Shown: positions 27,288 through 39,262 of the stretch, piece after piece
Layout of the letters: each line of letters opens with the position of its first letter
How positions within the stretch are numbered: position 1 is the first letter of the stretch
Assembly: GCF_013415115.1 (NCBI RefSeq)
Contig: NZ_JACCDD010000006.1
Location: 1-64,000 of the forward strand
Source: Vreelandella zhaodongensis
GTDB taxonomy: Bacteria; Pseudomonadota; Gammaproteobacteria; Pseudomonadales; Halomonadaceae
Length of the DNA: 64,000 bases
Reading direction: 5' to 3'
Program-made: the position numbers and the translations under genes
The notes under the pieces: model-generated
What the model was told of the DNA's origin: nothing
What the model saw: only the letters and a program-made list of their open reading frames with translations
Database searches by the model: none

Positions 27288-28754
27288 TTATTCTTCTGCA
27301 ACGGCTAGCACTTTCATTGTGTTGGTACCGCCGTGGGCATTCATGTGGTCGCCGCGGGTAAGAATGACATGCTCGCCGGGGCGTGCCAAACCATGAGCCT
27401 GCAGTAGCTTTACGGCTTCTTGATTAAGCTCTTTAGGATCCATATCGGTCGTATCGAAAGGAATCGATACCACGCCGCGATAAAGCGCCATGCGCCGTTG
27501 AGCAATCGGGCTGTGAGCCAAGCCTACGATAGGCAATCCTGACCGAATACGTGAGGCGATTAGCGGGGTGTAGCCCGTAGACGTCATACATGCAATGGTG
27601 CTGACACCTGTTAGATGGTTCGCCGCGTACATGGCAGAGAGGGCAATGGTTTCATCAATACGCTCGAAGCCTTCGTGGATACGGTGGCCAGACGATTGGG
27701 CAATGCGCTCGCGCTCAGCGCCGAGGCATACCCGGTCCATTGCTTGAATGGTTTCTACCGGATAGTCACCCGCGGCGGTTTCTGCTGAGAGCATGACGGC
27801 ATCGGTGGCATCGAGCACTGCGTTGGCCACGTCGAATACTTCGGCGCGGGTGGGCAGTGGCGACTCAATCATTGATTCCATCATTTGTGTGGCGGTAATC
27901 ACCGCACGATTAAGGGTGCGGGCATGTTTGATGATGCGTTTTTGGGTGCCGATTAGCGCAGCATCGCCAATTTCTACACCTAAGTCGCCACGGGCCACCA
28001 TTACTGCCTCTGATGCCTGGATAATGCCATCTAGGGTCTCATCATCAGCAACGGCTTCAGCACGCTCTAGCTTGGCAACCAGACCTATTTCCTTGCCTGC
28101 TTCGCCGAGCAGCTCGCGCGCTTCTTGCATATCGGCAGCGCTGCGTGGGAATGAAACTGCCAAGTAGTCCACCCCAATATCGATCGCGGTTTTAAGGTCT
28201 TCTTTATCTTTTTCGGTAAGTGCAGGAGCGGATAGTCCGCCGCCTTGTTTGTTGATGCCTTTGTTGTTGGAAAGCTTGCCACCCACGTGAACGCGGGTGT
28301 GCACTTCTTGTCCAGTAATAGAGGTGACATCAAGTACGACACGCCCGTCATCCAGCAGTAGCCGGTCGCCAGGGGTGACATCATCAATCAGCGACTTGTA
28401 ATCACAGCCGACACGCTCGGCGGTACCGCTGTTGGCATCCAGCGCCATGTCGAGCACAAAGGGTTGACCAATGTCTAGATGAACAGCGCCTTCGGCAAAG
28501 CGTGATATACGAATTTTCGGGCCTTGCAGGTCACCCAGTGCGGCAACGCTTCGGCCAATTCGCTGGGCGATTTCGCGAACTTCGCTTAAGCGCCGACGAT
28601 GGTCATCTGCCGCACCGTGGGAGAAATTGAGCCGCACGACATCAACGCCCGCTTTTAACATGGCTTCCAGCACACCAGGGCGGTCGCTTGCTGGGCCAAG
28701 TGTCGCGACAATTTTGGTGCGGCGAAGGGGAGTGGGAGATGTTGAGCGAGTCAT
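27288..28754 (-). CDS. pyk: Pyruvate kinase
   Basis: This 488-residue cytoplasmic enzyme makes pyruvate and ATP from PEP and ADP. Visible signatures: [14 protein letters not shown] at the start, [11 protein letters not shown], the metal/active-site stretch [32 protein letters not shown] and [13 protein letters not shown]. The length fits a PykA-type enzyme. It is divergent from gap across 211 bp with a HexR-type operator, a pairing typical of HexR-controlled lower glycolysis genes. Confidence 0.96.
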   Translation of the reverse strand: MTRSTSPTPLRRTKIVATLGPASDRPGVLEAMLKAGVDVVRLNFSHGAADDHRRRLSEVREIAQRIGRSVAALGDLQGPKIRISRFAEGAVHLDIGQPFVLDMALDANSGTAERVGCDYKSLIDDVTPGDRLLLDDGRVVLDVTSITGQEVHTRVHVGGKLSNNKGINKQGGGLSAPALTEKDKEDLKTAIDIGVDYLAVSFPRSAADMQEARELLGEAGKEIGLVAKLERAEAVADDETLDGIIQASEAVMVARGDLGVEIGDAALIGTQKRIIKHARTLNRAVITATQMMESMIESPLPTRAEVFDVANAVLDATDAVMLSAETAAGDYPVETIQAMDRVCLGAERERIAQSSGHRIHEGFERIDETIALSAMYAANHLTGVSTIACMTSTGYTPLIASRIRSGLPIVGLAHSPIAQRRMALYRGVVSIPFDTTDMDPKELNQEAVKLLQAHGLARPGEHVILTRGDHMNAHGGTNTMKVLAVAEE

Positions 28755-28817
28755 AAAAGTTACTCCAGTTGACCATCTTGGCGGTGATTAATTATTGGAC
28801 TACGATAGCGTTTATAT

Positions 28818-28832
28818 AGTAATTTTACTACA
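28818..28832 (-). promoter_or_regulatory. HexR-type operator between pyk and gap
   Basis: On the minus strand the site reads TGTAGTAAAATTACT. It matches 14 of 15 bases of the site before zwf (60066-60080). It lies 64-78 bp upstream of the pyk start and about 135 bp upstream of the gap start. HexR is a KDPG-sensing RpiR-family regulator known to bind such sites. Confidence 0.75.
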
Positions 28833-28965
28833 TATTGGAGCGTTATTAGCCTTTAAGGACAGTTTAGACTGGTATGAATTGCCCTAAGGGTGAATAAATA
28901 CGTATTTTTAGTAATTTTTTTACTGGATACGCCATCTACTACCACTGCTTGATCGAGGTGCCATC

Positions 28966-29970
28966 ATGACAATAAGAGTTGCTATTAACGGATTTGGGCG
29001 GATTGGTCGCAATGTATTGCGTGCGCTGTATGAAAATAGCTACCGGGATCGCGTCCAGGTAGTTGCGATTAATGATCTGGGCGATCCTTCCCTTAATTCG
29101 CACCTACTACGCCACGATACGGTTCACGGCCACTTCCCGTTTGCGGTTGAACACGATGCCGAAAGTATCAGTGTGGATGGCGATCGCATTGCAATCTCTT
29201 CTGAGCGCGACCCTAGCCAGCTACCTTGGGCATCCATGAACATTGATCTCGTTATGGAGTGTACAGGCCTGTTTACTAAGCGAGAGGCGGCCGCCAAACA
29301 CATAGAAGCGGGGGCTAAGCGTGTGTTGATCTCTGCGCCTAGCCCTGATGCCGACGCTACCATCGTATATGGTGTTAATGACGATATTCTGACGGCTGAG
29401 CACACAGTGGTCTCCAATGCGTCGTGCACCACTAACTGCCTGGCACCTATCGCCAAAGCGCTAAACGATGCTGTAGGCATTGAAAACGGCTTGATGACTA
29501 CGGTTCATGCCTACACCAACGATCAGAATCTATCGGATGTTTATCACTCCGACCCCTACCGCGCGCGTAGCGCGACACACTCGATGATTCCGACCAAAAC
29601 AGGTGCGGCAGCGGCGGTTGGCTTGGTATTGCCAGAGTTAGCGGGTAAGTTCGATGGTTTGGCGGTACGTGTACCGGTAATCAACGTTTCCTTGGTGGAT
29701 CTGACGTTCACGGCAAGCCGCGATACCACCAAAGAGGAGATCAACGCGATTGTTGAGAAAGCGGCGGCGAATTCGTCTGTACTCGCGGTTAACGCTCAGC
29801 CGCTAGTGTCGATCGATTTCAACCATGATGCGCATTCATCTACCTTTGATGCCAATCATACCCGTGTGAATGGCCGCTTAGTGAAAGTCATGGCGTGGTA
29901 CGACAACGAGTGGGGCTTCTCCAACCGTATGTTAGATACCGCCATTGCAATGCAGGAAGCCGCCAAGTAA
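28966..29970 (+). CDS. gap: Glyceraldehyde-3-phosphate dehydrogenase, type I
   Basis: This 334-residue cytoplasmic enzyme oxidises glyceraldehyde 3-phosphate to 1,3-bisphosphoglycerate. The NAD fold opens with [14 protein letters not shown], and Asp37 in INDL favours NAD over NADP. The active-site Cys154 is in SNASCTTNC, followed by [10 protein letters not shown], and [12 protein letters not shown] lies near the end. Erythrose-4-phosphate dehydrogenase is a close relative; GAPDH fits the motifs better. A GAGGTG ribosome site precedes the ATG. It is divergent from pyk and shares its HexR-type site. Confidence 0.94.
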   Translation: MTIRVAINGFGRIGRNVLRALYENSYRDRVQVVAINDLGDPSLNSHLLRHDTVHGHFPFAVEHDAESISVDGDRIAISSERDPSQLPWASMNIDLVMECTGLFTKREAAAKHIEAGAKRVLISAPSPDADATIVYGVNDDILTAEHTVVSNASCTTNCLAPIAKALNDAVGIENGLMTTVHAYTNDQNLSDVYHSDPYRARSATHSMIPTKTGAAAAVGLVLPELAGKFDGLAVRVPVINVSLVDLTFTASRDTTKEEINAIVEKAAANSSVLAVNAQPLVSIDFNHDAHSSTFDANHTRVNGRLVKVMAWYDNEWGFSNRMLDTAIAMQEAAK

Positions 29971-30042
29971 TCTTAAATTGCATGAGTCTTCCGTGTCAGG
30001 CGCAGGGACGCGCCGATTAGGCTTTACGCAAAAGTTGCCAGC

Positions 30043-31125
30043 TTAGGGGCAGGTTTCTCCCAGCAGTAGTTCAGTGCTCAGTAGCTGTGGCTCTTTAGGG
30101 CGGAGGCCCAGGATCATTTGTGCTGCAATACGGCCTTTGTCAGTGCTGTCCTGGCGAACAGTGGTCAGCCGCGGTGCTCGATATTGCCCTTCTGCAATGC
30201 CATCAAATCCCGTTATTCTTAACTCCTCCGGCACTTTTATGTTGCGCTGCTCAGCTAACGTTAGTGCTGTAAGGGCAATTCGGTCTGACATGCAAAGTAA
30301 TAAATCAGGCCGCCGTCCATCAGGGGCGTCCAGTATGTCTGCAATCACTGGCGAGCAAACATCAAACACGTTTTCTTCGATATTCCAAAGCGGTATCTGT
30401 TCGGTGTCATAGCCACATTCGCTGAGTGCCGCGTGAAAGCCAGCCAAACGAGCACGGCTGATAGTGCTGCTGTTGGGTAGCATTGTATGTTCAGCGGTAA
30501 TACGGCCATTGCAGTGCTCTTTGGTGAGGCGAAGATTAATCACTGCAGGGCGCTTAGGCCGTGTGTGTAAGGCGTGCTGGGCAATGTGGTAACTCGCATT
30601 CTGGTCATCGATATGAACGGTCGGGCTACCTTCAATATCGAAATCAACAGACACCAGTGGGCGTTGGGACGGTAGCTCATTGAGAAGTTTGTTGTTAGGC
30701 ATTAAGCCATAAACGATAAATCCGTCGGCAATATTTGCGGATCCTGGCGGCTGGGATGCATGGCCACGGCCAGGTAGTAACAGCAGGGTATGACCATGGG
30801 CGTCGAGCACTTCAGCCACACCGGACAAAAACTCACTAGCGACGGCATCATTAAGGCTGTAGGTCAGGCTTTCGGCAAGAATAACTGCAACAATGCTAGA
30901 GCGGCCGGTGCGTAGACTGCGTGCTTTTGCATCTGGGCCGTTATACCCCAGGCGTTTGGCCTCACTTAAAATGCGATCTCGTAGTAGTGGAGATAGCTGG
31001 TCAGGGCGGTTAAATGCATTGGATATCGTCGCAGTGGAAACGCCGAGTTCTGATGCAAGATCCTTAAGGGTCATTCGACGATGAGCGGTCACGGGCTTCC
31101 TATCCTGTCTAATTGTTAGCGCCAT
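30043..31125 (-). CDS. LacI-family regulator of the alpha-glucoside/sucrose transport cluster
   Basis: This protein of about 360 residues has a helix-turn-helix (MTLKDLASELGVSTATISNAFN) and a periplasmic-binding-protein-like effector domain. I took ATG 31125. A start at 31197 would place an unlikely hydrophobic leader before it, and 31074, at the HTH itself, is also possible. The gene lies behind the ABC transporter/glucosidase genes and is separated from them by a strong terminator, so it has its own promoter. It is the obvious candidate for the palindromes CTTAATCGATTAAG near 37420 and 63252. The inducer is unknown. Confidence 0.85.
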   Translation of the reverse strand: MALTIRQDRKPVTAHRRMTLKDLASELGVSTATISNAFNRPDQLSPLLRDRILSEAKRLGYNGPDAKARSLRTGRSSIVAVILAESLTYSLNDAVASEFLSGVAEVLDAHGHTLLLLPGRGHASQPPGSANIADGFIVYGLMPNNKLLNELPSQRPLVSVDFDIEGSPTVHIDDQNASYHIAQHALHTRPKRPAVINLRLTKEHCNGRITAEHTMLPNSSTISRARLAGFHAALSECGYDTEQIPLWNIEENVFDVCSPVIADILDAPDGRRPDLLLCMSDRIALTALTLAEQRNIKVPEELRITGFDGIAEGQYRAPRLTTVRQDSTDKGRIAAQMILGLRPKEPQLLSTELLLGETCP

Positions 31126-31161
31126 TTTATAGCGCAGGCTAATTATTTGAATCAAGCACAC

Positions 31162-31226
31162 AAAAATAACGGCCTTGATGGCCCACCACCTTCGCATAAG
31201 GTGGGGAAGATCATCAAAGGCCGTTG
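31162..31226 (-). terminator. Rho-independent terminator of the alpha-glucoside transport operon
   Basis: The outer stem AACGGCCTTGATG (31168-31180) pairs with CATCAAAGGCCGTT (31212-31225) with one bulge. An inner stem CCACCTT / AAGGTGG lies within it. On the minus strand TTATTTTTG follows. Confidence 0.85.
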
Positions 31227-31268
31227 TAGATGCCGTATAAGCATCCTGATGAGCACTGCCGATATGAG

Positions 31269-32375
31269 CTAGGCCGCTGAGCGAGTCGGGGATACCAGTA
31301 GTGCTGCACCGTTTTCATCAAAGAGATGCACATGCTCAATATCGGGAACTAAGGATACTTGCTGGCCTTCCTTCCACTGGCTGGGTGCTTCGCTACGGTG
31401 AATGAGCAGTGTGTCGCCTTCTTTAGGTTCTAGGTACACGTAGACCTCATTACCTAGGTATTCAACGTTAACGATATCAAAGCAGTTACTGCCCGTTGGA
31501 GCTTCAAGGCGCAGGTGCTCTGGGCGTATGCCCATTGTCAGTGGGCTGCCTTGATTGTAGCCGTCAGCCGACTGAGGCAGGGCTATTTCGCCGAGTCCCT
31601 TGGCGCTAATTCGACAGCCATCAGAGGATCCGGTGATCAGTTCTGCGGGCATGAAGTTCATTGTCGGAGACCCAATGAACCCCGCGACAAATTGGGTAGC
31701 CGGACGTTGATAAAGCTCATAGGGGCTACCCACTTGTTCAACATGACCACCCTTGAGGACCACGATTTTGTCCGCGAGGGTCATTGCTTCGACTTGGTCG
31801 TGGGTAACGTAAATCATGGTGGAGCCCAGACGGGTGTGTAGCCTGGCGATTTCGTTACGCATTTGCACCCGCAGCGAGGCATCCAGGTTAGACAGTGGCT
31901 CATCAAATAGCAGAATGCGGGGCTCGCGGGCCATTGCTCGGCCCATCGCCACTCGTTGCCGCTGGCCGCCTGAAAGTGCCTTGGGCTTGCGGTGTAACAG
32001 ATCTTCAAGCTGCAAAATTTTAGCGGTGCTCATCACCCGCTCATCGACTGTTTCTTTAGAAGCTTTCGCGAGCTTTAAGCCGAAGGCCATATTCTCGTAA
32101 ACAGTCATATGTGGGTAGAGCGCGTATGACTGAAATACCATGCCCACGCCTCGTTCCCGTGGAGGGAGATCATTGACTAGCATGTCACCAATGGTTAAGT
32201 CACCGTCGGTGATCGACTCTAGCCCTGCAATGAGCCTTAGCAGGGTGGATTTGCCGCAGCCGGAAGGGCCAACAAAGACGACAAACTCACCATCGCCGAT
32301 ACTTAGATCAACGTCTTTAATAATGTGGTCACGGCCAAAAATTTTATTGACCTTGCTAAGCGTAACACTTGCCAT
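31269..32375 (-). CDS. ABC transporter ATP-binding protein, MalK/UgpC family
   Basis: This 368-residue ATPase powers the sugar importer encoded just upstream. Walker A is GPSGCGKSTLLRLIAGLE near residue 36, the signature is LSGGQRQRVAMGRAMAREP near 134, and Walker B is LLFDEPLSNLDA near 155. The C-terminal TOBE regulatory part (about 240-368) is of the MalK type. It is the last gene of a minus-strand operon (binding protein, permease, permease, glucosidase, ATPase). Such ATPases can serve several sugar importers, so it might also energise MalEFG, which lacks a neighbouring malK. Confidence 0.93.
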   Translation of the reverse strand: MASVTLSKVNKIFGRDHIIKDVDLSIGDGEFVVFVGPSGCGKSTLLRLIAGLESITDGDLTIGDMLVNDLPPRERGVGMVFQSYALYPHMTVYENMAFGLKLAKASKETVDERVMSTAKILQLEDLLHRKPKALSGGQRQRVAMGRAMAREPRILLFDEPLSNLDASLRVQMRNEIARLHTRLGSTMIYVTHDQVEAMTLADKIVVLKGGHVEQVGSPYELYQRPATQFVAGFIGSPTMNFMPAELITGSSDGCRISAKGLGEIALPQSADGYNQGSPLTMGIRPEHLRLEAPTGSNCFDIVNVEYLGNEVYVYLEPKEGDTLLIHRSEAPSQWKEGQQVSLVPDIEHVHLFDENGAALLVSPTRSAA

Positions 32376-32450
32376 GGTTAGCTCCTTGTCGACCTCGATC
32401 CAGCACTCCTCGTATCGGGTCGACTATCGTTATTGAGTGTTATTGTATGT

Positions 32451-34067
32451 TTAACCGATATGCATAAATGCAGCCTGGTAAGCAGGTAGTGTGAGCACAT
32501 TGTCTTTGCGTGCCGCATTAAAGCCATGCCCTTCCAGGTCACTGGTGACGTTTGCAGGGAGTGCTGTTTGCTGCTCATTACCGGTCAGGTTAAAGACACA
32601 CAGCACTTTTTCGTCGCCTTTCTCACGGATAAAACCAAGCAGTTCTTCGCCGACGTCAACCACGTTCAACTCACCGTCGAACAGTGCTGGATGCGCGTAA
32701 CGGAAGGCCAGCATCCGGCGTACACTATTCAGCGTTGAGTCGGGGTTCTCCTGCTGACGGCTAACGGCTACATCCAGGTGGCGTGTTTCCACGGGAAGCC
32801 ACGGTTCAATAGAGGAGAAACCTGCCTGGGTGCCATCGGTCCAAGGCATCGGCGTGCGACAGCCATCTCGGCCTTTAAACTCTGGCCAGAGTACTTTGCC
32901 GTAAGGGTCTTGAATACGCTCGAAGGGGACGTCGGCTTCTGGTAGACCTAGCTCTTCCCCTTGATAAAGGCAGACACTGCCTCGTAGGGAAAACAGCATG
33001 GCGAGCATCACTTTAGGATAAGCAATGGGGTCTTCTTCAGCGCCCCAGCGTGATGCGCTACGCTCAACATCATGGTTAGACGTTGCCCAGCAGGGCCAAG
33101 CATCGCCGGCTAAACGCTGAAAGCGCTCAATAACTTGACGAATATAGCTGGCGGAACGTGGCTTGTTGAGTAGATCGAAGGTGTAAGCCATGTGCAGCTT
33201 GTCACCACCTGCGGTGTACTCAGCCATACGCTCAAGTGGGTTGTCATCGCCGATTTCACCGACGGTGGTTGTACCAGGATACTCATCCATTAATGCCCGT
33301 AGATCTTTCAAAAACGCAACGTTTTCAGGGCGGCTGATATCGTAGACATGGCGCTGCCATGTATAGGGGTTTGTTTCGGGCGCGCCAAGGGTCTTGGATT
33401 CGCCTTTTGGCACCGGCGGATTGTCGCGCAGTTCGGCATCGTGGAAATAGAAGTTGACCGTATCCAATCGGAAGCCATCAACGCCAAGGTCTAGCCAGAA
33501 ACGCATGTTGTCCAGCTGTGCCTGACGAGCGTCTGGGTTATGGAAGTTGACATCCGGTTGGCTGGTCAAAAAGTTGTGTAAATAGTACTGCTGGCGACGT
33601 GAATCAAAAGTCCAAGCAGGGCCACCAAAAATGGACAGCCAGTTATTAGGTGGCGTGCCATCGGGCTTTGGATCCGCCCACACAAACCAATCGGCTTTGG
33701 CATTGGTGCGGTCCTGGCGGCTCTCTTTAAACCAAGGGTGCTGTTCAGAGGTATGGCTGATGACTTGGTCGATCATCACTTTCAGGCCTAGCGAATGGGC
33801 TTTAGCCAGCAATACCTTGAAATCCTCCAGAGTGCCGAACATCGGGTCGACGTCACGGTAGTCGCTGACGTCATAGCCGAAATCGAGCATGGGAGAGGTG
33901 AAAAAAGGTGAAAGCCAGACACCGTCCACATTTAGAGAGGCCACGTAGTCGAGCTTTTCGGTAATGCCCCTTAAGTCACCAATGCCATCGCCACGGCTGT
34001 CTAAAAAGCTGCGCGGGTAAATTTGATAGATAACGCCACCGCGCCACCACGTCAGGTTGTCTTGCAT
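32451..34067 (-). CDS. Alpha-glucosidase, GH13 (Halomonas HaG type)
   Basis: This 538-residue protein without a signal peptide should hydrolyse imported alpha-glucosides (maltose, sucrose and similar) in the cytoplasm. GH13 regions are clear: ISHTSEQHPWF, GFRLDTVNF with nucleophile D202, VGEIGDD with acid/base E271, and SNHDV with D333. Length and numbering equal those of the structurally known Halomonas sp. H11 alpha-glucosidase, as I recall it. It is embedded between permease and ATPase genes of the importer. The paralogue at 42100-43779 has the same layout. Confidence 0.94.
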   Translation of the reverse strand: MQDNLTWWRGGVIYQIYPRSFLDSRGDGIGDLRGITEKLDYVASLNVDGVWLSPFFTSPMLDFGYDVSDYRDVDPMFGTLEDFKVLLAKAHSLGLKVMIDQVISHTSEQHPWFKESRQDRTNAKADWFVWADPKPDGTPPNNWLSIFGGPAWTFDSRRQQYYLHNFLTSQPDVNFHNPDARQAQLDNMRFWLDLGVDGFRLDTVNFYFHDAELRDNPPVPKGESKTLGAPETNPYTWQRHVYDISRPENVAFLKDLRALMDEYPGTTTVGEIGDDNPLERMAEYTAGGDKLHMAYTFDLLNKPRSASYIRQVIERFQRLAGDAWPCWATSNHDVERSASRWGAEEDPIAYPKVMLAMLFSLRGSVCLYQGEELGLPEADVPFERIQDPYGKVLWPEFKGRDGCRTPMPWTDGTQAGFSSIEPWLPVETRHLDVAVSRQQENPDSTLNSVRRMLAFRYAHPALFDGELNVVDVGEELLGFIREKGDEKVLCVFNLTGNEQQTALPANVTSDLEGHGFNAARKDNVLTLPAYQAAFMHIG

Positions 34068-34103
34068 GAGTAATCCTTAATAAAACGTAAATAGCGCTTG
34101 CGC

Positions 34104-34946
34104 TTAGCCTTTAACAGCACCTGCAGTGAGGCCTGAAACAATTCGACGCTGGAAAATAATGACCAGAATTACCAGCGGTACTGTCACCACGACCGACGCG
34201 GCCATAATGGGCCCCCAGGGAAGCTCGTAGGCACTACCGCCAGAAAGTAGGGCAATAGCGACTGGCACCGTGCGTTGCGCGTCGGTTAGCGTGAAGGTCA
34301 AGGCAAACAGAAATTCGTTCCAAGCAGCAATAAAAGCGAGCAGGCCGGTCGTCGCCATGGCTGGCCACATTAACGGTAGGAACACCTTGGTAATGGTAAT
34401 CCAGGGCGTTGCTCCATCCATGATGGCGGCTTCTTCGAGTTCCATGGGGAGCTCTTTCATAAAGGTAGTCAGTACCCACACCGTGAAGGGCAGGGTGAAA
34501 ATGGTATAACTCAGAATAAGACCGGCTGGATTGTTGTAGAGGTTTAGCGCACGAATCACCTCAAACAAGCCCGAGAGCACTGCCACTTGGGGAAACATAG
34601 ATACCCCAAGAATAACCAGCATCACTGTAGAACGGCCGCGGAAGCGGACACGGCCCAGCGCGTAGGAAGCGGTAATGCCCAGCAGTAGCGCGATAAACAC
34701 CACGCTAAAAGCAACGATAATCGAGTTGAAGATCGCACGCACAAAGCTGGATTGGCTAAAGATCTGGGCGTAGTTATCGAGGTTCCAAGTCGAGGGCCAT
34801 AGCTCAACCCGAAAGAGTTCGCTGGAAGGCTTAATAGAAGTAATCACCGCATAGTAGAACGGGAAAACGGCATAAAGCATGATGAGCCCAACTAAGGCCC
34901 AAAAGCCCACGCGCTTAGCAATTTTGGCTAACTGACGCTGATTCAT
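34104..34946 (-). CDS. Sugar ABC transporter permease (MalG-like)
   Basis: This 280-residue inner-membrane protein has about six membrane spans. The ATPase-coupling EAA loop is visible as ELEEAAIMDGATPWITITKVFLPLMWPA, given in part. The C-terminal GLTAGAVKG is typical of MalG-type permeases. Its start overlaps the stop of the partner permease gene by one base (TAATG-type coupling). Together they form the channel of the alpha-glucoside importer. Confidence 0.93.
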   Translation of the reverse strand: MNQRQLAKIAKRVGFWALVGLIMLYAVFPFYYAVITSIKPSSELFRVELWPSTWNLDNYAQIFSQSSFVRAIFNSIIVAFSVVFIALLLGITASYALGRVRFRGRSTVMLVILGVSMFPQVAVLSGLFEVIRALNLYNNPAGLILSYTIFTLPFTVWVLTTFMKELPMELEEAAIMDGATPWITITKVFLPLMWPAMATTGLLAFIAAWNEFLFALTFTLTDAQRTVPVAIALLSGGSAYELPWGPIMAASVVVTVPLVILVIIFQRRIVSGLTAGAVKG

Positions 34947-35926
34947 CAGTCACCTCCTAGTTTTATTTTATTGCGGCCTAAGTAGAGGTAGGCAACCGTG
35001 GACAGCGCAATGATAAAGAACAGCAGGGTAGACGCCGCACTGCCGTAGCCAACATCCTGGAACTCAACTAGCTGTTGACGTGCGTAGACCGACATCGACA
35101 TAGTGCTCGTCGAGTTAGAGGTCAGCACGTAAATCACATCGAATACCCTCAAGGCATCCAGTAGTCGGAAAATGACCGCTACCATCAACGCTGGTGTAAT
35201 GAGTGGCAGGGTTACTTTGAAAAACACACGTACGGGGTGAATGCCATCTACCTCTGCAGCTTCGTAGCAGTCTTTCGGCAGCATTTGCAGCGCAGCCAGT
35301 ACGAGCAGGGCAACAAAGGGAATCGTTTTCCAGACGTCAACCATAATGACTGCCCACATGGAGTAGGTGGCACTTGCCGTCCAGGCAATTGGGTCGTCGA
35401 TAATGCCTACGGTCATTAGCAGGTGGTTGATAATGCCGAACTGATCATTAAGCATCCATGCCCACATCTGCGCCGAGACAATGGTGGGAATTGCCCATGG
35501 AATCAGTACTGCCGCACGCACAATGGTACGGCCCTTAAACTCCGCATTTAGAATCAGTGCCACAATGACACCGAAAACGACTTCTAACGAAACCGAAACT
35601 ACGGAGAAGTAAACCGTGTTCCAAACTGAGCGCCACCAGATAGGGTCTGCTAGCACCCCATACCAACGGCCATCTTCGTAGATTAGGTAGTTTTCTAAAC
35701 CAATAAAATTGGCTGCGCCAAGATCAGAGAGTGACGCGTCCGTTAGGCTTAAAAAGAAGGTGCGAACCAGAGGCCAGCCAGCTACCAGTGTTAAGGCAAT
35801 CAGCATGGGCGCTAGGAATAGCCAAGCCGCTTTTACCCGTTGGCGGCGTACTTTGGTGCCGCGAGGCCGACGCGCTTGGGTAGAGCGCGCCTCCATGGGC
35901 GCGCTGTTATTAGAAGAGGTCGACAT
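34946..35926 (-). CDS. Sugar ABC transporter permease (MalF-like)
   Basis: This 326-residue inner-membrane protein has a basic N-terminus, about six membrane spans and an EAA loop (DCYEAAEVDGIHPVRVFFK). It lacks the big periplasmic insert of true MalF, which fits the trehalose/maltose/sucrose (ThuF/AglF) subtype. It lies between the binding-protein gene (14 bp away) and the second permease gene. Confidence 0.93.
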   Translation of the reverse strand: MSTSSNNSAPMEARSTQARRPRGTKVRRQRVKAAWLFLAPMLIALTLVAGWPLVRTFFLSLTDASLSDLGAANFIGLENYLIYEDGRWYGVLADPIWWRSVWNTVYFSVVSVSLEVVFGVIVALILNAEFKGRTIVRAAVLIPWAIPTIVSAQMWAWMLNDQFGIINHLLMTVGIIDDPIAWTASATYSMWAVIMVDVWKTIPFVALLVLAALQMLPKDCYEAAEVDGIHPVRVFFKVTLPLITPALMVAVIFRLLDALRVFDVIYVLTSNSTSTMSMSVYARQQLVEFQDVGYGSAASTLLFFIIALSTVAYLYLGRNKIKLGGD

Positions 35927-35940
35927 AGGTGTCTCCGCGG

Positions 35941-37212
35941 TTACCAGTTACGACGCTTCAGGCGAAGGAGTTCGCCTTCAAGGTCGGAAACAGCTTGTGC
36001 ACCATCTTTGCTGCCGGAGAGTACATCGTGAGAGGTGCTGAAGAAGGCATTGCTAACACGTCCGTAGGCATCGCCGGTCGGAGCAGAGGGGCGGGCAACG
36101 GCATTGGTGAACGTGTCATAAAGTGTGCCAAAGAACGGAACGGCCTCCAGAACCTCTTCATCTTGATAAAGCGCATCGATAGTTGGGTTGTAAGATGCCT
36201 GAATAGCACGCCGCTTTTGTTCGGCTTCGCCGGTTAAAAAGGCGACCAAGTCAGCGGCCAATTCAGGGTGCTCGCTGTAGCGTGACACGGCAAGGTTCCA
36301 TCCGCCTAAACCGGCGGCACTTTGGCCATCTTCGCCACCTGCTGGCAGCTGGGTAACACCGACTTTGTCACGGACATCACTGTCATCACTCTGAGCCAGT
36401 GACCATGCGTAGGGCCAGTTACGCATAAACACCGCATTGCCGCCCTGGAAAACGCCACGGGCTTCTTCTTCGGTATAGTTCAGCACCCCTTCTGGCGAAA
36501 TATCGCCGATCCAAGAAGCAGCTAGGTCGAGTGCCTCAGCAGCGCGCTCGTTATTGATCGTCACTTCGCCATCTTGATCTACGATGGTGCCACCGCCGTG
36601 GCTGGCGACCCACTCAAGAGCATTAACTGTCAGGCCCTCATAGGCGCGACCCTGGAAGACAAACCCCTGCATGCGGTTATTGCCTTCAGCGCGTTCAGCC
36701 TCTTTGATTTCGCGGGCAATCTCGGTCAGTTCCTGCCATGTGGTAGGGACGTCATGATCATATTTTTCCAGCAGATCTTCGCGATAGTAGAGCACGCCAG
36801 CATCGGTAAACCACGGCATCGCTACCAAGCGGCCGTCGATAGTATTGTTAGTGACGATGGTTTCAAAATGGCCAGCTGCAGCGTCTTCGCCGAGCACTTC
36901 GCTAAGGTCAAGTAGATGGTTTGCAAGTAAGCCCGGCCAGACAACGTCGATCTGCATGACATCGATATCACTGGAATTGGCAGAGAGAATTTGCTGGTAT
37001 AGCGACAAGCGCTCGGTGGACGAGTTGGGGGTTGATACGACGTCGACACTGTGGCCAGTTTTCTCTTCCCAGGCGCGAATACCTTCCTGGCAGAGGGTGA
37101 GCTCTGCCCCGACGGCACCGCAAGAAATCGTTAATTGAGCCGCTTGTGCAGAGCCAACGGCGCTGGCAATGCTGGCCAAAGCGATAGCAGAAGTGAGTAG
37201 TGTCCTTTTCAT
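35941..37212 (-). CDS. Periplasmic sugar-binding protein of the ABC importer (ThuE/AglE-like)
   Basis: This 423-residue protein has an N-terminal signal peptide (MKRTLLTSAIALASIASAV..AQA, cleaved near residue 24). The mature part is a family-1 extracellular solute-binding protein. The stretch NWPYAWSLAQ and the pattern SANSSDIDVMQIDVVWPG resemble trehalose/maltose/sucrose-binding proteins of the ThuE type. It is first in the minus-strand operon, behind a region with LacI-type operators and opposite the porin gene. The ligand is inferred from context: an alpha-glucoside such as sucrose, maltose or trehalose. Confidence 0.9.
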   Translation of the reverse strand: MKRTLLTSAIALASIASAVGSAQAAQLTISCGAVGAELTLCQEGIRAWEEKTGHSVDVVSTPNSSTERLSLYQQILSANSSDIDVMQIDVVWPGLLANHLLDLSEVLGEDAAAGHFETIVTNNTIDGRLVAMPWFTDAGVLYYREDLLEKYDHDVPTTWQELTEIAREIKEAERAEGNNRMQGFVFQGRAYEGLTVNALEWVASHGGGTIVDQDGEVTINNERAAEALDLAASWIGDISPEGVLNYTEEEARGVFQGGNAVFMRNWPYAWSLAQSDDSDVRDKVGVTQLPAGGEDGQSAAGLGGWNLAVSRYSEHPELAADLVAFLTGEAEQKRRAIQASYNPTIDALYQDEEVLEAVPFFGTLYDTFTNAVARPSAPTGDAYGRVSNAFFSTSHDVLSGSKDGAQAVSDLEGELLRLKRRNW

Positions 37213-39169
<1,957 letters not shown>

Positions 39170-39205
39170 TCCCTATAGCATACTACTGTTTCGCCAATGC
39201 CGATT

Positions 39206-39230
39206 GCCCGCGACTTGTCGCGGGCTTTTT
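39206..39230 (+). terminator. Rho-independent terminator after the porin gene
   Basis: The 8-bp stem GCCCGCGA / TCGCGGGC has loop CTTG and is followed by TTTTT. Confidence 0.9.
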
Positions 39231-39262
39231 GCTACAACAGGCATTCATTAGGAGACGCGTCG

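Noticed and set aside
28905..28927. Second HexR-like palindrome close to gap (TAGTAA...TTACT)
   Set aside because: The arms are separated by too many bases compared with the sites at 28818 and 60066, and the centre is a plain T-run, so it is not a convincing site.
29999..30014. Hairpin GGCGC/GCGCC after gap as a terminator
   Set aside because: The stem is only 5 bp and has no T-run.
30043..31197. Upstream start at 31197 for the LacI-family regulator
   Set aside because: It would add a hydrophobic leader before a DNA-binding domain and lies in the terminator stem region of the neighbouring operon.
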